Positions 9,690 to 21,516 of a DNA stretch of 64,000 bases are shown here, piece by piece. Every line of letters starts with the position of its first letter. Position 1 is the stretch's first letter. The notes below the pieces were generated by a model. That model did not search any database and was not told the DNA's origin. It saw nothing but the letters and a program-made list of their open reading frames with translations. The position numbers and the translations under genes were made by a program. The DNA lies in NCBI GenBank assembly GCA_003427395.1, contig BFEA01000775.1:39439-103438 (forward strand), given 5' to 3'. This stretch comes from Chara braunii (Eukaryota > Streptophyta > Charophyceae > Charales > Characeae).

Positions 9690-11218
9690 GGTCGAAGTAA
9701 GGGCCCAACGTTTAGAGACTGCTAGAGAGGTAGCAACAACCGCGGAACGAGTGTTAGCAGCAACAACAGCTAGCGTCGTAGCGATGGCTACGTCTGCACC
9801 AACCTCTTCAGGTCAGCAGACATTAGGTATGCCGACCAGCTCGCAGTCCACGTCCAATGGGGTGGGATCAAAGAGTTCTTCTCGTCAGATGGCGGGCTCG
9901 CAGTACAACTCGCCACCTCCGCGCGCTAGAAAGGCCATTGAACTCCAACAAGTGGAGTTGATCCGCTTACGGTTAGAGAAGGAACTTAGAAAAGTTACCG
10001 AAAGAGAAACAAAAGGTAGAACTAGGAAAGCCAGACTAGAGAGTAGGAGGGCAGACAAAGCTGTTGTAGAATAGTTAGATGACGTGATTCTTGACGACAT
10101 AGGCAGAATCCTCAAGGCGGGTCTACCGTCCATGCATGCTTACATGGACAGCAAACAGGATGCTATCCAGGATACCCTTGACCAGATACTGTGTGCCATG
10201 CCGGGGTTGGGAAGGACTTTCACATCTCCGATAGGCGGGCCTGGTTCCCGGCCTCCAGCTTTTCCATCACCGATTTGCTCACCAGTGGTGACAGGTCCCA
10301 CTATGTCTTAGTTTAGCAGTTCACCAAGCGGTACATCAGCAGCAGCATCGCAGACTGCTGCTTCTTCATCTTCAAGTCCACGGGCTGGAGCTGCACAACA
10401 GCCGGTCCCACCAGCGGAACAACAGCAGCCTTGGTACCCCAATACTCCACTGAAACCACCCTCAACCTTCTCAGGTGATAAGAAGGATGAGGCTCTCGAC
10501 ACTTGGTTGAGAACGGTTGCGGTGTAGGTAAGGGCAAAGAGGACGCTATTAGAGGAAGAGGTGATCACTGCCGCCTCATATCTCGAGGGATCGGCAACGC
10601 GATGACTAGATGGATTAGTAGCCTCCAAAGGGTTTGTCAGAAGAATGAATGATTGGGCTAAGAACCACACTTTAGAAAGCTTCATGGAGTTGGTAGAGAC
10701 GCGATGGCACAACCCTCGGCAGGCCCAGCAGGCCACTGACGCGTTGGCCCGGCTTAATACTAAAAAGTACAAGTCCGCGCGAGAACTTACCTCTGTCGTG
10801 AAGCGCCTCATTGTCGTCCCCGACGTACGGTATGATCCGCAGGTCTTAATGACCATGTTCTTAAGATGTCTTCCCACAGACATTCAGAACTTGTTGGTCA
10901 GTGAGTCCAACATCGAATATCGCACTCTAGACTCCTTTAGCTAGAAGGCTCTAGACTTAGAGGCTAGGCTAGGAGGAGCCCAACAACCCTCTATGGATGG
11001 AAGAAAGAAGAAGAGTCCACGATAGTGGAAAGAGAAAGGTAGTCGATTGATGATGGTTGATTCCGATGGGAATCAAACTGAGACCGATGATTATTCCAGC
11101 CTAGTGGACGAGACAGAGCTTGGAAGTGAGGATAGTGTTGAGGGTAGCGACCTCGCTTCCTTAGTGAAAATTAAGGCAGGTGGCCGCAGCAAGAGCGGTC
11201 AACCGAAAAGTCAGGGGT
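9690..11218 (+). pseudogene. gag: Gag module 2 of Gypsy element C (diverged duplicate)
   Basis: A second complete Gag-like unit follows module 1 with a 1.5-kb period. It repeats the same landmarks in order: MAGSQ near 9888, IELQQVELIRLRLEKEL, the DSKQDAIQDTLDQIL segment, NTPLKPPSTFS, the DTWLRTV motif, FLRCLPTDIQNLL and an acidic C-terminus. From 9751 to about 11000 it stays in one frame but has stops at 10072, 10309, 10525, 10603 and 10942. Those at 10525 and 10603 are Trp codons changed by G-to-A transitions, judged against module 1. Either an in-element duplication or recombination between two copies made this tandem. Confidence 0.88.
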
Positions 11219-11483
11219 AGACCCAAAACTCAAACAAGACTTCGACTTGGGTGAGGGCGGGTTTGGATCAAGATTCGTGAGGAACTTGCAAAAACTGCCT
11301 AGTGGGAGAACCGTTAGAATAGCTAAGGACAAGGCTAGCAGGTTAACCGGCTCCTCTGATTGCATGTGTGCACCATCATTCTACAAATATTACAAACAGA
11401 ACCAAGAGGACGGTATGTACATAGTTTTTGTCTCTGAGAAAGGGGAGGCCGTTAAAACTCCCCAAAGATAGAAAGTGTCGTCA
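11219..11483 (+). other. Gag-pol junction remnant, protease not found
   Basis: A short frame (11247-11471) has no retropepsin signature and ends just before RT. In related elements A and B this interval holds a zinc knuckle and an aspartic protease of about 200 residues. Only about 265 bp remain here, so both were probably deleted. Confidence 0.55.
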
Positions 11484-12386
11484 CAAGGTACCCCGATCTG
11501 TTTGAGGAGCCTTTAGGAGTCGTGGATAGGGAGGTGGTTAATGCCATAGAGATAATCCCAGGTAGCAAGACACCCAAGGGACGAATCTATAGGATGGCAC
11601 CGACCGAGTTAGACGAACTTCGGCGACAACTAAAAGAGCTTACAGAAAAGGGTTGGATACGACCTAACATCTCCCCCTCCGGCTCACCCGTCTTATTCGT
11701 ACCGAAGAAGGGGGGATCATTGAGGATGTGCATTGATTATAGAGGACTCAATGCCATTACAGTTAAAAACGCAAAGCCTCTACCACGCATTGACAACCTA
11801 TTGGATAGGGTGCAGGGGTGTAAGTACTTTACCAAGATAGACTTTAAATCCGACTACCATCAAATTGCCATTAGACCAAAGGACCAACACAAAACCACAT
11901 TTCAGACTAGGTACGGTCTGTGCGAGTTTGAGGTGATGCCCTTTGGCCTTTGTAATGCGCCAAGTACATTCCAGCACGCCATGAATAGGACTTTTCATGA
12001 CTACTTGGATAAGTTCATCATCGTGTACCTCGACGGCATACTTACCTTTAGTAGAACAATCGAGGAGCATGCCCAGCATGTAGAAACCGCAGTTTCACTC
12101 CTATGACAACACAAGTATAAGATCAACTTAGAGAAATGTGAGTTTGGTAACACTAAAATCTTGTACTTGGGTCATGAGATAAGGCCAGAAGATGCCAAGG
12201 TGGCTAGCATTCGAGACTGGCCATGACCTCAGCTTGTGACTGAGGTCAGATCTTTCTTAGGGATGACCCGCTACTATCGCAACTTAGTGAAGAACTATAG
12301 CATTGTGGCCTCCCATTTGACTGATCTAACTCCGCCTTGACACACCATGGGAATGGACCGACGAGTGTCAGGTAGCCTTCAAGCGT
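11484..12386 (+). pseudogene. pol: Reverse transcriptase domain of Gypsy element C
   Basis: It starts in the conserved YPDLFEEP context and shows [57 protein letters not shown] and MPFGLCNAPSTFQ in order. The catalytic box reads YLDG rather than YLDD, so the second metal-binding Asp is lost (GAC to GGC, near 12040). The frame stops at 12104-12106 and resumes in another frame before RNase H. It copies element RNA into DNA in functional relatives; this copy cannot. Confidence 0.93.
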
Positions 12387-12860
12387 TTGAAGCATGGTCT
12401 CGTGCACCATGAGGTTCTCATGGTTCCCGACCAGGAGAGGCCATTCGTCGTGACAACTGACGGAAGCCAATATGGCATTGGCGCCGTGTTGGCCCAACGG
12501 GAAGGGAAGAAGTTGAGGCCGATCGAGTATATGAGCAAGAAGATGTCATCAAAGAAGTTGGCAAAGTCCACCTACGAAATGGAACTGTACGCCCTCTACA
12601 AAGCACTTGTCCATTGGAGGCACTATCTGTTAGGAAGGTTTTTCTACTTAAGAACCGACCATCAGACACTCGAGTGGATCAAGACACAACTTGTCCGCTC
12701 TAACGCGCTCAAACGCTGGATTGAAGTTATAAACCAATATGACTTTAAGCTAGATTACGTGAAGGGAGAGTACAACAAGGTTGCTGATGCACTTTCACGT
12801 AGGGCAGACTACCTAGGTGCGCTGGTTACTGAGTTTGACCTTTCAAATGATGTAACTCGG
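12387..12860 (+). pseudogene. pol: RNase H domain of Gypsy element C
   Basis: Typical Gypsy RNase H motifs: VTTDGSQYGIGAVLAQ (first catalytic Asp), ELYALYKALVHWRHYL (catalytic Glu region), LRTDHQTLEWI and NKVADALSRR (last Asp region). From here to 14347 the sequence is one frame interrupted only by stops, which indicates few indels since decay began. Confidence 0.92.
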
Positions 12861-13895
12861 TCTGTGGTGGAAACCTACAAGGAAGACCCCATCATGATGG
12901 ACATCATCCGCAAATTAAATGCTAAAGATAAAGCAACGTCTAACGAGTTTGTGGTGGTGGATGGTTTACTTTTCCTTGAGAAGGCAGAGTTTAAGAGATT
13001 GTATATTCAATCTAGTGAATTTTTGCATAGTTTATTTTTAGGCGAGTGCCATGACGCAACAAGATTTGGCTATAAGGAGACTAGTGCTAACTTAGTACAT
13101 TGTTTCTGGTGGCCTGGTATGTTTGATGATGCAAAGAAGTGCGTTCAGACTTGTCAAGTCTGTCAGCGGGGCAAGCCGTGAACTCAAGCTCCGCTTAGGT
13201 TACTGAAGCCCTTGCCCATTCCTGCCGGTCCTGGACAGAGCATATCCATGGACTTCATGGACACACTCGTGACCAGCAAGAGTGGCGAGAGGCACATCTT
13301 CGTTATAGTTGACAGGTTCACTAAGTACGCTAGATTAATTGCCATGCTGGAAACAGTGAGGAAGGATCATGTCATCAGGTTATTTATGGATAACCGGGTG
13401 CGTGATTTCCGACTGCCCAAGTCCATAGTTATTGATAGAGATGTCCGTTTCACCAACGAGATGTGGAAGAAGGCCGCTGAACAAATGGGCAGCCAACTCC
13501 AAATGACTTCAGGGAATCACCTCGAAGCCAACGGTCAAGCTGAACAAATGAATCGTGTGGTGCAACATCTGTTGAGGCATTACATTAAGCCCAACCAGGA
13601 TGACTAGGATGAGAAGTTGCCTCTCATCGCTAGTCTGTACAACAATGTTGTACGCATCACCACCGACTTCAGTCCGAATCAGCTGCATCTAGGGTGGAAG
13701 CCTAGATCTGCTCTAGACTTCCTCCTGCTTGAAAACCGATCTGCTTCAACTCCTAGCACCATAGAATTCACTGTCCAGTATGAGAAGTTGTTGCAGCAGG
13801 CTGTCAAGCACATTAAGAAATCTCAAGATGCAATGATTGCTTCTAAGAACAAACATCTACGACAATCCACATTTCAGGTAAGGGAAAGTGTCTAG
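12861..13895 (+). pseudogene. pol: Integrase of Gypsy element C
   Basis: The zinc-binding N-terminal domain (GECHDA, then CQVCQRG) is followed by the core with SMDFM (first Asp), VIDRDVRFT (second Asp) and NHLEANGQAEQMNR (catalytic Glu), i.e. a D,D-35-E core. TGA at 13179 replaces the CGA Arg codon still present in element D. TAG at 13605 follows PNQDD where relatives have Trp. TAG at 13893 replaces the Trp of VWVK. All three are C-to-T or G-to-A transitions. Confidence 0.93.
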
Positions 13896-14353
13896 GTCAA
13901 GGTTAGTGAACTAGGACAAGAATTCGGCATCTCTAGGAAACTAGTGCCGCAATACTTTGGTCCTAGGGAGGTCTTAGATATCGTGGGGAATGATTTGGAC
14001 GGTCCCTTGTACGTTATTCGTATCCCTGGTCACTTACGCACTTACGCTGTGTTTCACGGGTCAAAGCTTGCACCTTTCGCTGAGACACTGCAGTTCCCAT
14101 CAAGGATATCAATGCTGGCCCAAACCACAGATGGCCACGTGGACATCAACGATATTTTGGAGCACATAGACATGCCGGTTCCCAAGCGTGTGGGTAGAGG
14201 AAGACTGTCGAAACCCAAGAGGGAGTACCGGTTCAAATTTAGGCATCGCATGGATCCAAAAGAAGACCGATGGTTCACAAGAGAGGAACTGGTTGAAACA
14301 GTCCCTCAAATTGTGGCAGATTATGAAAGAAGGTTGAAGGGGAAGGCTCCTGC
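13896..14353 (+). pseudogene. pol: Integrase C-terminus with chromodomain-position segment, element C
   Basis: It contains the PQYFGPREVL GPY-type motif, VFHGSKLAPF, then VDINDILEHIDMPV and EDRWFTREELVE, where chromoviral integrases have a chromodomain that steers insertion to particular chromatin. Aromatic-cage residues cannot be assigned with confidence by eye. The frame runs into the T tract at 14354, the junction with L1a. Confidence 0.8.
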
Positions 14354-14371
14354 TTTTTTTTTTTTTTTTTT

Positions 14372-15361
14372 AAATAAAACAGAACCTTAGGGTTTCGACT
14401 CTTTTTCCATTCTGGGGAGCATCAGTTCGATTACTCTTCCACCGGCAAGTCAAAAGAAAATACATATTGGACACACACACGCTCTTCCCCTTTAAGGTAG
14501 GAAAGCCCGAGGGACGACATTGATTACTTCTTTCCGGAAGGATGTACCACTTCTCACCCCTGCCTAAGTTAGCCTATTTTCTTTTATGTTGAGTCTAAGA
14601 CCTGGTAAGGCACTCAGAGATGTGGACCTTTTAACGGCTTGCTTCAGGGCGGCCTCATCTAACCTGTTCCTCTCCGCTCTCTGACTGCCAGATTCTCATT
14701 GCGCGGGAACTGTAGACTTGAGCCTCCTCAAAGGGTTTTGATAAGCCCTAAATCCTTTTCGGGACTAGTTACTAATGCCGACGGACGAGAAGAAGTTCTA
14801 ACTTCTCATTATTATCCCTCCTCATCTACCAGGTCTACCTGACTCTAAAACCAAAACTTCGCTAATTTAAGTGGCCAACTAATTTTTACTTGATATGGTC
14901 TGTATCCCGTATCCTACGTTATTCTTGCATTGACTGGCTAAGAGAGTTGTTTTAAGGAACTAATTGTGGAGTAGGACCGATATGGTTTTAAATGGTTTGG
15001 GCCGAGACTGTGTGGGTTATTTCTAGATTGTGGGGTTGGTGGATGATGTGACCGGATGTGCGGTGACTTAGCTGAGGGGGTATGGGTTGGGATCAGGGTG
15101 GTTTGTGTGGGGGTGGTCGGACTAGTTGCGTGTGGTCGGGGAATGAGAGTTATGAGGGTTTTAGGGGGGATCAAAGATGTGTGATGCCTTGGAGATGAGG
15201 CCTGTGTGGGTTTGCTGTTGGCCGTGTAGTCTGTTAGTAAAGGACTCTACTGTGTTGTCATTGGTGGCTGAGGCTTGTGGAGAGGCTGTCTAGTCTAGGT
15301 GGTGGTGGTCGGGAAATGTTTGTGTTCGTTGTCTGTCTTTAGTGTGGTTACTGGTTGTAGC
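14372..15361 (-). other. 3' untranslated region of L1a
   Basis: It shares with L1b, L1c and L1d the terminal block CATTCTGGGGAGC...CACCGGCAAGTC (14410-14450) and a small stem-loop in ATTGATTACTTCTTTCCGGAAGG near 14519-14541. The remaining ~800 bp is G/T-rich on the plus strand with no coding evidence. Confidence 0.75.
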
Positions 15362-18300
15362 TTAGATGGAATTGATCTGGATCCTCATTGAGTCTGGTGT
15401 GCTAATGGATGGTCTTGAGTCTGCTCTATTGTTTTGTGTTATGTCGTTCCACATTGTGAAGATTAGGCTCTGGCCTTTGACGGTTGCTATTTTGCCATTG
15501 GCGAGGTAGTTGTCCTCAAATTTGGTTTGAAGATCTTTGGCTTTGGGTTCGTTCGCCTTCATTTTCCTCTTGACTTCGCGCCATAGGACCTAGTATTCCA
15601 TTTCTACCTGTAACCTGAGGATACTCCATGCTTCCTGCATGTGCATTGGTTGTTTTTCTACCGTTTCTTGACATCTAAAACTCCATATGGCCCATAGTGC
15701 TGACTTACGCAGGATTTGGAATAGGTTGATTTGCAAAGGTGGCCAGTCATCTTGTGGTGTGAATCCTAATAGGATAAGGGAAGTGTTTGATGTGAAAGTC
15801 GTGTTGGTTATTGAGAACCATGTCTGTCAGATCAAATTCCATAAGGGTTTAATCTTGGGGCAGAATAAGAAACAATGAAACATATTTTCTATTTGTCCCT
15901 CAGTGCAGTTGGCACATGGTTCATTTAAGGGGTTTCTATCTTCTTTTCTTCTTCTACTGTCCAGCCATTGATTAAGTGGGATTGCTGGGTATAGGATTAA
16001 CCATTGGAGGCTCTTGAACTTGGGGGGGTGTAGTGATGTTATTTGTGTCCGCGAAATTTCTTTCAAAATCTCGGGTTCTACTTCGAGGTGCCTATTCCAT
16101 CGTTCCGCTATGACTGTTTCTGGGGCTGTTGATCTACGTCTGAGTTTATAGCCTAGTCTGGTGGTGTAGTTTATTAGGTTGATTTTGCGATCGATTCTTG
16201 TGAATTTTTGCTTTAGGTTTCATGTCCATTCTGCTGGTCAACTTCTAAATCCTCTAAGTTAGTTTGGGATTGGAATATAGTGAAATCCTCATTTTCTATT
16301 ACTTCGACTTTTCTTAGGTTGTTCTCATTGACTGTGACCTGCGCTACCGGGTCTTTATTGACCTTGCAGTAATCTGATCCTGGTTCTTCAGTGTGCATAG
16401 AGAAGGTGAGCCAATTGCTTCTACCATCTTCCTTTTTAATAAAGGGTAGTGCATGTCCATGGGTCCTTGTGAGTGTCATTACCGCTAAGTCTCCTGTTGA
16501 CCACTGTTTGTCCTTTTTGAGAGTTGATCTCCACTCCACCGGGATGACATTTGTCATTTGTTGGAGGTTTTGGATTAGGTTGTGTCAGCCTTTGAGTTTT
16601 TCTCTGAGTTGTGTAGCCGACTTCCAATCCTTTTTAGAGTCGTCCATTTGCCAGATGCATCTCTCTACCCAAGACCCCCATCTTGTATCCTTTGCAGTGA
16701 GAGTGAAAGGTGTGCCTTTGTTATTGACTATCCAAGAGTTACAAAAGAGAGGCTGTCTGAGAACTTCCTCTTTGTTGGTTGGTTTCCTTACTTTCGACGG
16801 AAAAATATCTCTCCATACCTTCAGTAGTCTCTTCCATAAGTTCAGTATTTGTTCGTTTTGGGATTTGTTCTTTATGGTCCACGATTTACTCAGGATCCAG
16901 AAGGTACCTTCCATGTTTTCTGGGGTGCTGAAGCTCGGTAGTTGTTGCAATCCTTCTAGGGCCAGGGCCCTCCACGGTAGTTTAGGATTCGTTAATAGCT
17001 TTGTAATCCACTTGGTTTGGAGAACTTCTATTTGGATGGTCGGGTCTAGGACGCCTAGGCCTCCTTGGCTCTTCTTTCTTGTTACATATTGCCAAGGCAC
17101 CTTTGTGATGAAGTTCTGTCTTGATGCGTCTCCAGTCCAGAGGTAAGCTGTGTTGCTTTCTTGTGGAGGTATTTTAGGGCTCTTTGATCAGGGGCCCAGA
17201 AGGCTGCGACGTACCACATCATCGAGTATATGGAGGTGTTTAGGACTAGCACTCTGCCATGCAAGGAGGTGTGGATCTTCCCCCAATCGTTAAGTTTGCT
17301 GGTCATTTTAGCTAGTAGGCAAGGTGCCATTTCTGCTGCAGCACCGTGTATTGACATTTGTATTCCTAGCATTTTGAATGGGTCACTGGGGTTCGCCCAT
17401 GTCAGGTCTTCTGGTGTGTTTCGGGGTGGTTTGAGTCCTTCTGTTAGCCACCAGCACACTGTCTTGCTCCAATTGATGCGCATTTCTGAGGCTAGTTGGA
17501 ATGCACACATTGCTCTGCTGAGTTTGTGAGGATGAAGCTCTTATAAGGACGGTTAGGTCATCTGCGAACAAGATTGTGGGGGGGAGATGGTGCTTATGCG
17601 GGTTTTGTTCTGTCTGTTTGGTGAGTTTGTGTACGGATGGGTCTTTCCTTAAGAAGGAGGCGATGGCTTCCATGATGAACAGGAAGATTGGCGCTGCCAG
17701 GGGATCAACTTGTCTGACAGACCTGGACATTTTATATCTGTTGGATATGTGACCATTGATCTGTACTCCCCCCATTGCATCGTTGTAGAGGACTCTTACC
17801 CATTTCTTGAAGTTAGGACCTACTCCCATTGTTCTCATGCACTGTTGTAGGAAGTCCTAGTTGACTTGATCATAAGCTTTTTCAAAGTCAAAGAAAAGGA
17901 TTACTACATTCACTTGTTTATCTTGGATGTATCTCACTGATTCTGCAAGTGACTTGACGTTGTCTAAAATTAACCGGCCTGTGATGAAACCCGTCTAGTC
18001 TATATGAAAGCAGCTTTTGGTGATCTTTTGAATTATGTTGGCTAGTAGTTTTGCCAAAATCTTGTACGCTACAATTAGTAGTGTGATTGGTCTATAATTC
18101 CTAATGTCTGTTGGGTCGCCCTTCTTGTAAAGCAGTGTGACTATACCGGTGCTAAGTGCTGGTCCTAGGCTTTCGTTAGTCCATGCCGATCTTATGAAGT
18201 GGTAGTATTCTTCTCCTAGGAGTGGCCAGTAGGTTTGCCACAACTCTCTTGAGAGGCCATCTATGCCTGGTGTTTTTTCTGACTTCATGGAACCTAATGC

Positions 18301-18485
18301 TTTTTTCATTTCTTTATTTGTGATTGGTTGGTCAAGTTCCTCTGCCCTGGTGTGTGATATAGTTTTATCTAGGTGTTTGCTGAATTTTTCTCTAGCGTGA
18401 AGGGCTGTTCTTGGGGTAGGCGTTTCTGTCTTGGCGGTGTAAAGCTCTTTGTAGAATGATTCAACTATGAACAACACCTTTGTTA
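15362..18485 (-). pseudogene. L1a ORF2: reverse transcriptase to C-terminal zinc knuckle
   Basis: Reading on the minus strand from 18485: FYKELYTAKTE, TPGIDGLSRELW, LLYKKGDPTDIRNYRPITLL (RT motif 1 region), SCFHID (17995), MGVGPNFKKWVRVLY (17838), RSVRQVDPLAAPIF and ILFADDLTVLIR with the catalytic FADD. A thumb region follows, and the zf-RVT-like CANC...HCFLFC motif lies near 15880-15960. Stops at several places and frame changes near 17995, 17383 and 17082 make it a pseudogene. The protein would nick DNA and reverse-transcribe L1 RNA at the target. Confidence 0.9.
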
Positions 18486-18498
18486 GACCTTCTTCTCC
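18486..18498 (+). repeat. 13-bp target-site duplication of L1b, left copy
   Basis: GACCTTCTTCTCC here is repeated exactly at 19889-19901. The two copies bracket the L1b tail and 5' end, as expected from target-primed reverse transcription. Confidence 0.8.
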
Positions 18499-19888
18499 TC
18501 TTTTTTTTTTTTTTATAAATAAAACAGAACCTCTTGGTTCTGGCTCCTACCATTCTGGGGAGCGACAGTCCGGTTTCTATTCACCCGGCAAGTCAAAATG
18601 GAATACATGAGAAACTCACGCACACTCCTCCCCGTTATGGCTAGGAGGCCCGAGTGGACATTGATTACTTCCTTGGGGAAGGATGTACCACCCCTCGCCC
18701 CTGCCTAAGTTAGCCTGTGCTACTTAAACTGCCTAGTTGTTGCCAATCTGTCTGACCCCAGTCCCGCTCCTCTTAGTCGTGGTGCTGTCTGGTTGGTGTG
18801 TTATGAGTCTTCTGAAATCTCTGAGGCCCTAAGCCCTATTTGTCATGTCTCTGTCTAAACCTTAAACCCTGAACCCTCAGTTGTAATGCTGTTGTGAGGT
18901 CCTAAAAATGTCAAACAAGTGTTGTTCTTAGGCTCTAAAACCCTAAACCTTGAACCCTCTTCCTCTCTCTAGCTTGGGGTGTGAGCCCTTCCTTTCTCTC
19001 CGATGACTGTTTTTACTACTTTCCTCTAAATTTCCCCTTTTTGAGAACACGTTCATGCTCCTCCCCCTTTTGGTGTGGAGGCCCGAGGGGCGGCATTGAT
19101 TGCTTCCATCAGGAAGACTATGCTACTTTTCTCCTATCTTTTACTAATCGGGAATTCCGTTCGCTCTAGTGTTTGGGGCTTGATTTTTGTGTTCCTTCCG
19201 GTTTGTGCCTCTCAGCTCCTTGGCTGCCAGTTTTCCTTTTTGTGTTAGTACTGCCGATAGGGCTGCTTGTGTTAAATTCAGTTTGCGCTCAATTCTGTGA
19301 GGTTTACACTTGCTGCGGTCCTTGCTATAACCCTAGCCCTGGCTCATCTACTTATTCTTGTAAGCCGTGTCGGTATCTGTTGACGTAGGGATTTTGGGTT
19401 CTTGAGGGGGTTATGGTGGTGCTTTGCAGCTTTAATGAATCTTTCTTTTGAGGTGCTAGGTTTCCTTATGAGGTTCTGCGTTTGGTACTAAGGTTGGTTC
19501 GTTGGGGGTCCTATGGTATGGGTCTTGAGGGGCTAGGGGCTAGTCTGTTAACGTGAAATCAGGTAGTTGGGTGCTCTTGTTCCGGGTTGATAGCCTGACA
19601 CTGTTTTAGGGCTATCTGTTGTTGTTTGGTTTGTTTAAACGCAGCCAATGGACATTCCTGTGACATGGGATCTACTTTGGGGCGGGTCTGAGGACTGCGG
19701 TATGGTTAGTCTATTGTGTGTCCATTGTCCGAACTGCATCTGTTATGGGAGATTGGTGCTATTCTCCCTTCCCCTAGCTGCTTTTTGTTAAAAACTTCAA
19801 TAATTTTGTCTCTATCGACTAGATTCTTCTCTATTTTCCTACACACTCTCTTCCAACGACCTCTGTATTCGATCTCTAATATATTTAG
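18499..19888 (-). mobile_element. L1-type LINE 'L1b', 5'-truncated, inserted in L1a
   Basis: The tail is the T run 18501-18514. The terminal block CATTCTGGGGAGC...CCGGCAAGTC follows. At the far end (19888-19720), minus-strand translation gives EYRGRWKRV-like ORF2 C-terminal sequence, matching L1c's IEVEYRGRWKDI. Only about 1.39 kb of the 3' end is present. Its 3' UTR holds two stem-loops (18668-18681 and 19103-19116) and degenerate telomere-like words near 18864 and 18940. The second stem-loop and its flanks suggest a duplicated 3' UTR block. Confidence 0.85.
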
Positions 19889-19901
19889 GACCTTCTTCTC
19901 C
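19889..19901 (+). repeat. 13-bp target-site duplication of L1b, right copy
   Basis: Exact match to 18486-18498. L1a coding sequence resumes on the far side. Confidence 0.8.
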
Positions 19902-20402
19902 GCGTAGTTGATTAATGGTTGAATTCCTTCTGCGTGCCTTGATTTTCTGGAAGACGTATTTTGTCATTTTCTCTCCCTTTTCCCATTCTCTTATCGTGGG
20001 TCTTAGTCTCATACCATTTGCTTTCCAGGCGTTCCGGATGGCTAATTCTGATTTAGCTCTAGTTAGTAGTTCTTCGTACTATGTGGATCTAAGGTTATTG
20101 CATAAATTGGTTTCAGTGATGTTGACTGCTGCTTCTAGTTCCTTTACTCTCTGATTTTTGTTTGCTGCTAGTTTCCTTGAGGCTGTGGATGCTGATCTAG
20201 ACAGGTTGGCTACTAGGGACGGGAAGTCAGGCTGTACTCTGTCCGAGTCAATGCAGGATTGTACTATAGCCTCTTTCATTTTTCTGGTGTGAAGGATAGA
20301 GTTGTTGATCTTGAAGAAGCTTGGTCCTTTTTGTAGCCCTGGGTCAAATATGAGGTCTATGAAGATTGGGTTGTGGTCTAGGCCATTATGGTAGGGTAGG
20401 TT
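19902..20402 (-). pseudogene. L1a ORF2: endonuclease C-terminus and linker
   Basis: Minus-strand translation gives NLPYHNGLDHNPIFIDL, the conserved final block of the EEP (apurinic-type) endonuclease, comparable to PHYDGFDHNPMYLNM in L1d. A linker leads toward RT. The EEP is interrupted at 20402 by Gypsy A; its preceding part is at 27411-27555. Confidence 0.85.
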
Positions 20403-21413
20403 TGCAGTCACCCTGTTCAGAAGTAGCCTGGGGCCTAGAACTCAGCCCCAGGCAATGCATACCTGAGTCGGTCTGCATTGGGCTGTGTGATCGAAACACG
20501 CCCAGACTTTAGGCTACTGCGTTGGCTGTGGGACCAAATGCTGCACAATGGAAATTCAAGGGTCAAAGTCAACTGTACAGTCAAAGGTACCACGCCCAGG
20601 CCCTTGGTTGGATACACTCACTTGTTTGTGCGCAGGTACCCAGACAACATCTAGGCCAGGGAGAATTCGGTTTCAGACCAATCTGGGCCCTCGCTTGCAT
20701 TGAGATCTGGACGGCTGAGGGATGCGGCATCCAGGGTCCAGACCCCGCGTCAAGGCTACACAAGCAATGACTTCCTGGCTTTGACATTCATTCATTCTGT
20801 CTTGTGTTGACGCTGGCTGGACGCTGGCTTATGTCGACATTGTGACTTTGGCGATGCGCTGCTGGTCCGACATAGTGGCTGGCTTGCACCTGTCTTCTTC
20901 GCATGCTGACGTGGCAGCTGCCATGCGCTGTTGCTGAATTGGCTGCTGCCACGTGCATCGTTGGCTGACGTGGCTGCTGCCACGTGTTCTTCTGTTTGCT
21001 GACGAGGCGAGGCTACGGGACCTGTATTGCTGTTCTGATTATCGTTATTCAGGAGGAGATCAGGACTGTGGAGAGATCGTGGATATGTACCTCGTTGTCT
21101 TCATGTTGACATTGTTCCAACATTGATGAAGGACTGATTAGACGTGCCACGTGGCACATTGAGGTTACTTCAGATACTCGTTCAGACTATTGGTTGTTGA
21201 GGTGGTGATCGAGGAGGGAGCCCAAGGCAAGAGTGGGCCTTGTAATTTTCTCCTCTCCTTTGTCTAATCTCCCTCCTCTCTCCTTCGTCTGTGTATGATT
21301 ATCTCACCTCATTCTGTCTGGATACGATTTTGACTATTGGTAATCATCAACTGGTTGACACTCTTCTGGACTTGCATTGTTGACAACTGTATTCACGATC
21401 TGGGTTCATTACA
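20403..21413 (+). repeat. 5' LTR of Gypsy element A
   Basis: It begins TGCAGTCACCCTGTTCAG and ends GGGTTCATTACA. It contains TGACGTGGC words at 20910 and 20965 and CCACGTGGC-type words near 21147. It is paired with 26369-27410. Confidence 0.9.
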
Positions 21414-21416
21414 ATT

Positions 21417-21428
21417 TGGTATCGGAGC
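21417..21428 (+). promoter_or_regulatory. Primer-binding site (initiator tRNA-Met type), element A
   Basis: TGGTATCGGAGC differs at one base from the plant Gypsy/Copia primer site TGGTATCAGAGC and sits 3 nt after the LTR end. Confidence 0.85.
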
Positions 21429-21516
21429 AATTCTCCTAATGACGACGATTGAACACATGTGCACGCGCCAAGTGGCGCGTAGGTAAGAGTGGTGCACACG
21501 TGTGTTGAGTAGGTGA

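Larger units (their letters stand above)
8235..14353 (+). mobile_element. Ty3/Gypsy element C, 5'-truncated, with tandem gag modules
   Basis: Order of parts: gag module 1, gag module 2, a remnant linker, reverse transcriptase, RNase H, integrase and a chromodomain-position C-terminus. Protein similarity to element D is high across integrase and across the Gag N-terminus (shared MAGSQFSPLT). There is no 5' LTR or primer site. The 3' part is cut at 14353 by the tail of L1a. The end of a same-family LTR reappears at 27556 after L1a. The CCHC knuckle and the aspartic protease DSG/DTG motif were not found, and no space is left for them between 11220 and 11484. Confidence 0.93.

Noticed and set aside
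20581-20787. Host exon in the LTR of element A
   Set aside because: The same frame recurs in the other LTR and is not conserved in phase; LTR sequence.
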